A stretch of DNA of 7,115 nucleotides from NCBI GenBank assembly GCA_021788515.1, contig JAJYKN010000063.1:1-7115 (forward strand). The letters are read 5' to 3'. Shown here one piece after another: positions 1 through 5,194 of this stretch. Each line of letters starts with the position of its first letter. The first letter of the stretch is position 1. Source of the stretch: Nitrospirota bacterium. Lineage in GTDB: Bacteria > Nitrospirota > UBA9217. The notes beneath the pieces were generated by a model. It had not been told where the DNA came from and ran no database searches. It saw only the letters and a list, made by a program, of their open reading frames with translations. The position numbers and the translations under genes were made by a program.

Positions 1-746
1 CTGATCACGTCCTGCCCTGCCGCGTCGGTCCGCCTGGATAGCAGGTTGAGATAGCCCGAGATCACCGCCATGGGGTTCCGCAGTTCATGGGCAATGCCGG
101 CGGACATTTCTCCGAGCGCGGTCAACCGCTCCCTGAGTTCCACATGTTCCTGCAGCCGTTTCACTTCCGTGAGGTCCGTGAAGGAAAGGATCACGCCGAT
201 TGCCGCATCATGGCTGTCGGTGAGGACCGCGGTGTTGTAGCCGAGCCAGAGCTGGTTGCCGTCGAGGTCGAGCATCGCTTCCATGCGGGCCGAAGGGATT
301 TTTCGTTCGAGCGTTTCATGAACCACCCTCGTGATGTCGCCGTGGGCAAACAGGTCTTCGCAGCTCTTGCCGAGCACCTGATCGCGATTCATGCAGAGCG
401 TCTCCTCAGCGGCGCGGTTGATCGTCATCAATTGGCATTGGACATCAAAGGTCATCACCCCGCTCGTCACGCATTGGAGGATGTTCTCGTTGTAGCTTTC
501 AACGTTCTCCGCCCGCTGCTCGGCGAGGGCCTTGAGCCGTTCAAGCTCTTTTTCCTTTTCCTTGAGCTGTTTCGTAACGTTCTGAAAGGCATTGATGATG
601 AAGGTGGTGTCGGTGGTCTTCTCGCGCTCCCTGGTCTCCACCCCCAGTTCCCGTCGATAACGCCGGACAGCGCTCCAGAGCACGTATGCCGCAAAAACGA
701 GAATCAGCAATGCGGGGAACAGTATGCGCAGAGTCTGACTGGTCAT
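1..746 (-). CDS. PAS-domain sensor histidine kinase, partial (3' end beyond the window)
   Basis: Membrane-anchored two-component sensor kinase; 248 codons from the ATG at 746-744 are open to the window edge. Residues about 6-27 form one hydrophobic transmembrane segment, preceded by almost nothing, so there is no periplasmic sensor domain. A charged coiled-coil linker follows (about 53-85, rich in K, E and R), then a PAS domain (about 86-200, beginning near NENILQCVTSGVMTFD and ending near SFTDLTEVKRLQ). The H-box is GEMSAGIAHELRNPM with phosphoacceptor His220 (codon 89-87), E221, N224 and P225, typical of NtrB/AtoS/PilS-like HisKA kinases. The ATP-binding domain (N, G1, G2 boxes) should lie past base 1. 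The start overlaps the pilD stop by ATGA and has no clear Shine-Dalgarno, suggesting coupled translation. Its place after pilD makes a PilS-like role possible, but classical PilS has several membrane helices, so the assignment stays general. The signal sensed is not visible. Confidence 0.93.
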   Translation of the reverse strand, partial: MTSQTLRILFPALLILVFAAYVLWSAVRRYRRELGVETREREKTTDTTFIINAFQNVTKQLKEKEKELERLKALAEQRAENVESYNENILQCVTSGVMTFDVQCQLMTINRAAEETLCMNRDQVLGKSCEDLFAHGDITRVVHETLERKIPSARMEAMLDLDGNQLWLGYNTAVLTDSHDAAIGVILSFTDLTEVKRLQEHVELRERLTALGEMSAGIAHELRNPMAVISGYLNLLSRRTDAAGQDVI

Positions 747-1570
747 AGCCGGATCAGGCCGAGATACCACGATATGATATCAGGACCGTAGAACGCGCTC
801 GCAACGGCGCCGAGCGCCAGGAACGGCCCGAAGGGAATGACCTTTTCCATTTTATGCCGTTTGAGCGCGATCAACAGGACGCCGACGACGGACCCGGCAA
901 CCGCGCCCAGCATAATCGTGAGGAGCGCCCCCTTCCATCCGAGGAAACTGCCGACCATGCCCATGAGCTTGATGTCGCCGCCGCCCATGGCCTCGACATG
1001 CCGCAATTTTTCCCAGAGCCAGCCGATTGCCAGCAGCGGACCGCCGCCGAGGATGATGCCGATGAGCGAGTTGATGAAAGCCGTGAGATAAGGCCCGGCG
1101 TGCGGCAGCAGGCCGTCGAGGTGGAACGGCAGCGGGTCCGCGAGCGGGTACAGGAAAAACGGCGCGAGGGAAAGCCCGATGAGCATGCCCGGCAGGGTGA
1201 TGACGTCGGGGATGATCTGGTGGTCGAAATCAATAAAGGTGATGACGATGAGCGACGAGCAGAAGGCCATCAGGAGGACCGCTTCCCCGCCGAGCCCGAC
1301 CTCGTGGACGATCCAGAGATAGAACAACCCGTTCATCAGCTCGACGATGGGATAGCGCCACGATATGGGCTCCCCGCAGCTCCTGCATTTCCCACGGAGG
1401 AGAAGGAAACTGATGACCGGAATATTGTCGTAAAATCTGATCGGGCTCGCGCACCGGGGGCAGTGCGAGGGAGGCGTTGCAATGGAGCGGCCGCGGGGCA
1501 GGCGCACGATGCAGACGTTCAGAAAGCTGCCTACGATCAGACCGAAAAGGACCACGACGATTGAAATCAT
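743..1570 (-). CDS. pilD: Type IV prepilin peptidase / N-methyltransferase (A24 family)
   Basis: Inner-membrane bifunctional enzyme that cleaves the leader of type IV prepilins or type II secretion pseudopilins and N-methylates the new N-terminus. The protein has 275 residues, close to the usual length. The N-terminal domain carries the two CxxC pairs of the cytoplasmic zinc-binding methyltransferase region (C37/C40 and C62/C65). The A24 aspartyl protease motifs are both present: FIDFDHQIIPD with catalytic D114, and GGGDIK with catalytic D199. Several hydrophobic segments (about 1-20, 73-92, 97-113, 124-142, 160-185, 203-235, 246-270) fit a polytopic membrane protein. The ATG at 1570-1568 has a GGAGG at 1581-1585, ten bases upstream. 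It overlaps the preceding stop by ATGA, and its own stop overlaps the kinase start the same way. All key residues are intact, so the enzyme should be active. Pilin or secretion genes are not in the window, so the pathway (pilus or type II secretion) cannot be fixed. Confidence 0.95.
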   Translation of the reverse strand: MISIVVVLFGLIVGSFLNVCIVRLPRGRSIATPPSHCPRCASPIRFYDNIPVISFLLLRGKCRSCGEPISWRYPIVELMNGLFYLWIVHEVGLGGEAVLLMAFCSSLIVITFIDFDHQIIPDVITLPGMLIGLSLAPFFLYPLADPLPFHLDGLLPHAGPYLTAFINSLIGIILGGGPLLAIGWLWEKLRHVEAMGGGDIKLMGMVGSFLGWKGALLTIMLGAVAGSVVGVLLIALKRHKMEKVIPFGPFLALGAVASAFYGPDIISWYLGLIRL

Positions 1571-1935
1571 GCTATGCTGTCCTCCGTGTGCTTCACCGTC
1601 GACTGGAAATCGGCATGGATGTCCTTGATCCCCTTTTTCAATTCCTCGATCTCCTGCTCGCGGTCAACAAGCTCGGCAAGGGCCGCAACGATGTCTTCAT
1701 CCTTGAGCAGTTGATCGGTCGCTTTGGGCAAGGCGTTTTTCCTTTGAAGGTCCACGATCTTGCTGCCGATCGTTTGGTGGATCTCAGCGATACGGGCGTG
1801 GACTTCGTCGATCCGAATCCGGAGCCGGACAATGTTGACTTCGGCCCTCACCCGCTCCGCAAACGTGGCGGCAACGGCGGCTGTTTTCTTCGCGCCCTTC
1901 TCCATGTCCACAACGACTTTTTTCCAAATGTTCAT
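1567..1935 (-). CDS. Small coiled-coil protein of unknown function
   Basis: I do not recognise a family for this 122-residue protein. It is highly charged and helical, with no signal peptide and no transmembrane segment. Residues about 4-27 form a lysine/alanine-rich amphipathic start. Two long helices with heptad-like spacing follow, about 28-66 (alternating I/V/L with R/E, e.g. RAEVNIVRLRIRIDEVHARI) and about 73-118 (LAELVDREQEIEELKKGI), separated by a turn near NALPKAT. This suggests an antiparallel helical hairpin or oligomeric coiled coil. The layout resembles small bacterial proteins with a basic helical N-terminus followed by coiled coil, but I see no zinc ribbon or other named domain. 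The ATG at 1935-1933 has AAGGAG at 1941-1946, five bases upstream. Its stop overlaps the pilD start by ATGA, and it is the first gene of the probable pilD-kinase operon. That makes a role in pilus assembly or in membrane or polar organisation conceivable, but this is only inference from position. Confidence 0.85.
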   Translation of the reverse strand: MNIWKKVVVDMEKGAKKTAAVAATFAERVRAEVNIVRLRIRIDEVHARIAEIHQTIGSKIVDLQRKNALPKATDQLLKDEDIVAALAELVDREQEIEELKKGIKDIHADFQSTVKHTEDSIA

Positions 1936-1951
1936 CGAAACTCCTTGGTAC

Positions 1952-1985
1952 AGGGTCAGACACTTGCTACTTGCCCCTTGACCCT
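1952..1985 (-). repeat. Inverted repeat (leader hairpin) upstream of the coiled-coil gene
   Basis: AGGGTCA at 1952-1958 and TGACCCT at 1979-1985 form a perfect 7-base inverted repeat around a 20-base loop. Read on the minus strand, the loop holds two copies of GCAAGT one base apart. No T-run follows on either strand, so it is not an intrinsic terminator for recG. It sits between the putative start of transcription and the Shine-Dalgarno at 1941-1946, where it could form in the mRNA leader. It may instead be a dispersed intergenic repeat: the GTGTCTGACCCT side looks like REP-type repeats seen in other bacteria, a resemblance from memory only. Confidence 0.45.
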
Positions 1986-1994
1986 ATCTGTTTC

Positions 1995-2023
1995 ACTTTA
2001 TCAGAATACCGCCCAAATATCAA
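1995..2023 (-). promoter_or_regulatory. Putative sigma70-type promoter for the coiled-coil/pilD/kinase operon
   Basis: On the minus strand TTGATA (2018-2023, five of six to the -35 consensus) is followed after exactly 17 bases by TAAAGT (1995-2000, four of six to the -10 consensus). Transcription would start near 1988, giving a leader of about 50 bases that includes the hairpin at 1952-1985. The -35 box overlaps the last codons of recG, so read-through from recG is also possible because no terminator is seen between the two genes. Found by inspection only. Confidence 0.35.
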
Positions 2024-4458
2024 CCTACGTTGATGAGCCCCAGTTTCCCCTGCCACTTCCTCCGCACAAGTTCGCGGAGCTTCGGGTACCCTGTCAGCAC
2101 GGGATCTTGTTGAATGAGGTCGAAGGCCTCGGACCTCGCCTGTTCAACCAGGTCGGCGTCACGGATGATGTTCGCGGCCCGCAAATCCGGAAGACCGGAC
2201 TGGCGGGTGCCGAAGAACTCTCCCGGGCCGCGCAGACGAAGGTCCTCTTCGGCGATCTTAAATCCGTCATTCGTGCGGCTGAACGCAGTGAGCCGTTCCC
2301 GGGCTTCGGGGGCGAACATGCGCGGTCCCATGAGGATGCAGTACGACTGGTGGCCGCCCCGGCCGACGCGGCCGCGCAGCTGGTGGAGCTGGGCAAGACC
2401 GAAGCGTTCCGGGTGCTCGATCACCATGACCGCGGCGTTCGGCACGTCCACGCCTACCTCGATCACCGTGGTCGAAACCAGGATCCGGATCTCGCCGGCC
2501 TTGAACGAGGTCATGATCGACTCCTTCTCCTGCCCCTTCATCCTGCCGTGCAAAAGACCGATCTTCCAGTGCGGGAAAATGTCTTTCTGCATATGTGCGG
2601 CCATTTCCGTCGCGGCCTTGAGATCGCTCTTCTCGGTCTCTTCCACGAGCGGATAGACCACATAGACCTGGCGGCCCTTGGCAAGCTCGCTTTCAATGAA
2701 CTGGTAGGCCTCGGCCCGCTTGCTCTCGAAGAATAACCGCGTGATGATCGGGCTCCTCCCCGGCGGCATCTCGTCGATCACGGACACATCGAGGTCGCCG
2801 TAGACCGTGAGCGCAAGGGTGCGCGGAATCGGAGTGGCGGTCATGACCAGCACGTCGGGTTCATACCCCTTGGACGTGAGCGTCGAACGCTGCAGCACGC
2901 CGAAACGGTGCTGTTCGTCGATCACGGCGAGCCCCAGTCGCTTGAACTTCACCTGCGCCTCGATGAGGGCGTGCGTGCCGACGACGATCTGTGCGGAACC
3001 GGACTCGATCTCCGCGAGGACCGCCTCCTTTTCTTTTTTCCTGTGGCTGCCCGTGAGGGACCGCACCGCGAGGCCGAGGGGCCCGGCCAGGGCGCTCATA
3101 TTTTTGTAATGCTGCTCAGCGAGGATCTCCGTGGGCGCCATGATGCAGGCCTGATAGCCGTTCTCGACCGCAAGAAGAGATGCAACCAGGGCAACGACGG
3201 TCTTGCCGCAGCCCACATCTCCCTGTACGAGCCGGTTCATGGGCCGCTCGGCAATCATGTCGCGCTTGATCTCGGCAATCACCCGCTCCTGGGCGCGCGT
3301 CAGGGTAAAGGGCAGGTTTTTTCGCAAGGCTTTCTCAAGGCTGTCCAGGGGCTTGAAGGAGATCCCTTTCTTTTCCGCAATGGTCCCTCTTTTCCTGAGC
3401 GCAAGACCCAGTTCCAGGACAAAAAGCTCTTCAAAACTGAGTCTTCGGTGGGCAGGGCTCATGCCGCGGTTCAAGCGGGCAATGTCTTTTTCCTGCGAAG
3501 GGAAATGGACTTCGAAATAGGCATCGGGGACCGGCATAAGTGAATATTTTTTGACGATCTCTTCGGGCAGCATCTCGTGAACGGAAGCGGCGCATGAATC
3601 CAGAATAGCTTTCAACATGCTCCGGAGATACCGGACCGACAACCCCGAGGTCGTGCGGTAGATCGGCACGGTCCTGCCCGTATGGATAAGACTATCCGGT
3701 TCAGTATCGTCCATGATCTCGTAATCCGGGTTGTCGATCTGCGGCAGACCGCCTTTATAGGGATTGGCCTTTACTATGCCCGAGAGAATGACCTTTTGGC
3801 CTTTTCTGAACATTTTTTGCATAAAAGCCTGGTTGAACCACGAACCGATGAGCATGCCGCTCTTGTCCGTGATCAGGAGTTCGAAGATCTTCACACGCTG
3901 CCGTTTGGTCGAGACCACCTCGGCCGAAACCACTTCTCCGGAAACGGTTTCATAGGAACCATAAGAGAGTCCGCCGATCTTCTTAAGATTTCCCCGGTCT
4001 TCGTAACGCCAGGGAAGATAGGCGAGCGCGTCTTCGACCGTGGAGATGCCGAGCTTCTGGAGCATTTCGGCCCGCTTCGGGCCGATGCCTTTGCAGTATT
4101 GAATGGGAGTATCGAGGCGGAGGCTGGGTTCCGATGTTAAGTGGATTGGAGCACTCGTTCTCACGGGAGCGACAGGTGACTCACTCCGGGCCCGTTCCAA
4201 CAAGTTAATAAGCGCGCCGGCCCGAACAATACGGTGTTTCTTCTCGTCCGGGGAAAGACGGTCGAAACCGTTGAACAGTTTTTCAATTTCAGCAATCTCT
4301 TCGCGTCCGTTCGCCATTCGCTTCAATTCCTCGACCTGCACGCGCATGAACGGCTCCAGTGCCGCGAGACTATGAAGATGGGCGAAGTTGTCCCGGCTTG
4401 CAAAAGACAGGGGTCTCCTGATTCTATCGAGTATTGTCTTGAGGTCGTCCATGGTCAT
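2020..4458 (-). CDS. recG: ATP-dependent DNA helicase RecG
   Basis: Double-stranded DNA translocase that regresses stalled replication forks and branch-migrates Holliday junctions. The protein has 812 residues, longer than E. coli RecG (693). The extra length is a charged helical N-terminal extension (about 1-112), as known from Thermotoga-type RecG. The wedge/OB region follows (about 117-275), opening with the HhH-like CKGIGPKRAEMLQKLG. Helicase motifs are complete: TRAQ (387-390), Walker A GDVGCGKT (413-420), the RecG-typical DEQH (514-517), TATPIPRTLA (540-549), STTVIEVGVDVP (662-673) and QLRGRVGRGG (693-702). The C-terminal motif RLRGPGEFFGTRQSG (741-755) is the RecG/Mfd translocation (TRG) element. 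Two in-frame ATGs, at 4458 and 4452, are candidate starts. Neither has a good Shine-Dalgarno; the first fits the promoter at 4469-4497 as a near-leaderless start. The upstream gene ends in a terminator, so recG probably begins its own unit. Family identity is certain; the exact start is less so. Confidence 0.98.
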   Translation of the reverse strand: MTMDDLKTILDRIRRPLSFASRDNFAHLHSLAALEPFMRVQVEELKRMANGREEIAEIEKLFNGFDRLSPDEKKHRIVRAGALINLLERARSESPVAPVRTSAPIHLTSEPSLRLDTPIQYCKGIGPKRAEMLQKLGISTVEDALAYLPWRYEDRGNLKKIGGLSYGSYETVSGEVVSAEVVSTKRQRVKIFELLITDKSGMLIGSWFNQAFMQKMFRKGQKVILSGIVKANPYKGGLPQIDNPDYEIMDDTEPDSLIHTGRTVPIYRTTSGLSVRYLRSMLKAILDSCAASVHEMLPEEIVKKYSLMPVPDAYFEVHFPSQEKDIARLNRGMSPAHRRLSFEELFVLELGLALRKRGTIAEKKGISFKPLDSLEKALRKNLPFTLTRAQERVIAEIKRDMIAERPMNRLVQGDVGCGKTVVALVASLLAVENGYQACIMAPTEILAEQHYKNMSALAGPLGLAVRSLTGSHRKKEKEAVLAEIESGSAQIVVGTHALIEAQVKFKRLGLAVIDEQHRFGVLQRSTLTSKGYEPDVLVMTATPIPRTLALTVYGDLDVSVIDEMPPGRSPIITRLFFESKRAEAYQFIESELAKGRQVYVVYPLVEETEKSDLKAATEMAAHMQKDIFPHWKIGLLHGRMKGQEKESIMTSFKAGEIRILVSTTVIEVGVDVPNAAVMVIEHPERFGLAQLHQLRGRVGRGGHQSYCILMGPRMFAPEARERLTAFSRTNDGFKIAEEDLRLRGPGEFFGTRQSGLPDLRAANIIRDADLVEQARSEAFDLIQQDPVLTGYPKLRELVRRKWQGKLGLINVG

Positions 4459-4468
4459 GCCGTGGATA

Positions 4469-4497
4469 ATATTAGATTATTTTACCGGGTTTGTCGA
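4469..4497 (-). promoter_or_regulatory. Putative recG promoter (near-leaderless)
   Basis: On the minus strand TCGACA (4492-4497, five of six to the -35 consensus) and TAATAT (4469-4474, four of six to the -10 consensus) are 17 bases apart. The AT-rich -10 area stands out from its surroundings. Only ten bases separate the -10 box from the recG ATG at 4458, so the mRNA would start about four bases before the codon. That agrees with the lack of a Shine-Dalgarno, but a competing -10 (TAAAAT) lies a few bases upstream. Found by inspection only. Confidence 0.35.
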
Positions 4498-4570
4498 GGG
4501 AAGAAAGCGCGTTTCGCGAGAACTACGTGAAGACACGTCAAAGTCTCTGACACGAATAAAGGCGGATGAG

Positions 4571-4605
4571 AAAAAACAAAGGCGCAGAATAATTCCTGCG
4601 CCTTT
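4571..4605 (-). terminator. Rho-independent terminator of the DUF2914 gene
   Basis: A perfect 10-base stem, AAAGGCGCAG (4578-4587) with CTGCGCCTTT (4596-4605), encloses an 8-base loop. On the minus strand the stem is followed by G and then six T residues (A-run at 4571-4576 on the given strand). This is a textbook intrinsic terminator for transcription arriving from the DUF2914 gene, about 75 bases after its stop. It insulates recG from upstream transcription. On the plus strand no good T-run follows, so it acts mainly in one direction. Confidence 0.9.
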
Positions 4606-4680
4606 CATATTTGATCGACCGCAGCGGCTGAACCGGAATAGACAATCGGTCAAAGGCTGCGCGGCTTCCTCAGGCTCGTG

Positions 4681-5130
4681 CTACTGGACCTTGAACGCTG
4701 CTGTTTTGAGGATGGCGCCCTGTTCATCCACGACGTCCACCTTCCAGTCCCCCTTCATCCCGTTAATCGTTTTACTCGCCCAGGTCCGGAATTTCGCATA
4801 AGGCTTGATGGTAAGCGTTACCTTTCCCATCTCGTTCTGTCCGAGAGTCCAAACCACATTAACGGCTGTCTCCTTCTTCACGTCCTTGAACTCAAGGTAG
4901 CAATAGACCTTGTCCTGTGTTGCTGCGAAGGTGGACGAAACATCCACCGGCTTCCGATCCATCACGCTGCCGCAGATTTCCATCCGGGCGAGCTCAAGGC
5001 TCGCTGATGGGGCTGGTGCAGGAGCGGTTACCGACGGCGCGGTAGCCGCGGTCGGCGCCTGCTGGGCCATGACCGAGACAGCCACTGTCAAGAACGAAAG
5101 AACAATACCAAGGATTATCGTTTTTTTCAT
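4681..5130 (-). CDS. Secreted DUF2914-domain protein
   Basis: A 149-residue exported protein of unknown function. Residues 1-22 are a classic Sec signal peptide (MKK, a hydrophobic core, then VMA with likely cleavage after A22). A low-complexity linker rich in Ala, Pro, Thr and Ser follows (about 23-45). The rest is a compact domain that I recognise as DUF2914 (about 75-148), with conserved-looking W94, the RTWASKTI stretch around W117, and the GDWKVDVVDEQG stretch around W129. Two cysteines, C53 and C77, could form a disulfide in the periplasm. There is no lipobox, so it is probably soluble periplasmic. The start at 5130 is chosen because a near-perfect Shine-Dalgarno lies seven bases upstream and the signal peptide begins there; an open frame extends upstream to a TTG at 5205 but crosses the promoter. 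The gene has its own promoter and terminator. DUF2914 domains often occur with peptidoglycan or envelope functions, and pbpC next door fits that, but no activity can be assigned. Confidence 0.9.
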   Translation of the reverse strand: MKKTIILGIVLSFLTVAVSVMAQQAPTAATAPSVTAPAPAPSASLELARMEICGSVMDRKPVDVSSTFAATQDKVYCYLEFKDVKKETAVNVVWTLGQNEMGKVTLTIKPYAKFRTWASKTINGMKGDWKVDVVDEQGAILKTAAFKVQ

Positions 5131-5134
5131 GGAT

Positions 5135-5144
5135 TCACCTCCTT
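5135..5144 (-). promoter_or_regulatory. Strong ribosome binding site deciding the DUF2914 start
   Basis: Minus-strand AAGGAGGTGA is almost fully complementary to the 3' end of 16S rRNA; its AGGAGG core lies seven bases before the ATG at 5130. It settles the start of the secreted protein at the signal peptide rather than at the in-frame upstream TTG, and suggests high-level translation compared with the weak sites of the other genes here. Confidence 0.88.
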
Positions 5145-5181
5145 TCTCCTGAACAGGCGGAAAAGAATAATCATAGCGACT

Positions 5182-5190
5182 ATTATAGCA
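5182..5190 (-). promoter_or_regulatory. Extended -10 promoter of the DUF2914 gene
   Basis: Minus-strand TGCTATAAT contains a perfect TATAAT (5182-5187) with the TGN extension that can replace a -35 box. No good -35 hexamer is seen at the usual distance, which lies in the last codons of pbpC. Transcription would start near 5175, giving a leader of about 45 bases that ends in the strong Shine-Dalgarno. No terminator is visible between pbpC and this gene, so read-through from pbpC may add to expression. Confidence 0.6.
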
Positions 5191-5194
5191 ACAT

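Noticed and set aside
87..791. A 234-codon plus-strand frame opposite the kinase.
   Set aside because: The minus-strand frame here encodes a full transmembrane-PAS-HisKA sequence, so this is its shadow.
854..1564. A 236-codon plus-strand frame rich in charged residues, opposite pilD.
   Set aside because: It is the complement of a membrane-protein gene with intact catalytic motifs; the many Asp/Glu/Arg codons are what reverse-complemented hydrophobic and Gly/Ala codons give.
1477..2736. A 419-codon open frame on the plus strand, opposite pilD, the coiled-coil gene and recG.
   Set aside because: It runs antisense across three recognisable genes and their intergenic gap. Its translation shows no family motif, and its length follows from codon bias of the genes beneath it.
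4525..4538. ACGTG-AAGA-CACGT inverted repeat upstream of the recG promoter, a possible operator.
   Set aside because: Only five bases per arm; repeats this short are expected by chance and it does not overlap the proposed promoter boxes.
4611..4660. Imperfect pairing in the 3' untranslated part of the DUF2914 transcript (GCAGC with GCTGC, ACCG with CGGT).
   Set aside because: The stem has several mismatches and bulges and is followed by a much better terminator; no independent RNA can be supported.
4388..4801. A plus-strand frame crossing the recG/DUF2914 intergenic region.
   Set aside because: It runs through the terminator hairpin and both promoter-like areas, has no ribosome binding site of note, and its product shows no recognisable domain.
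5160..5194. A possible terminator for pbpC in the AT-rich gap after its stop codon.
   Set aside because: The only pairing is ATAAT/ATTAT around a 10-base loop, without a GC stem; the region is better explained by the extended -10 promoter.
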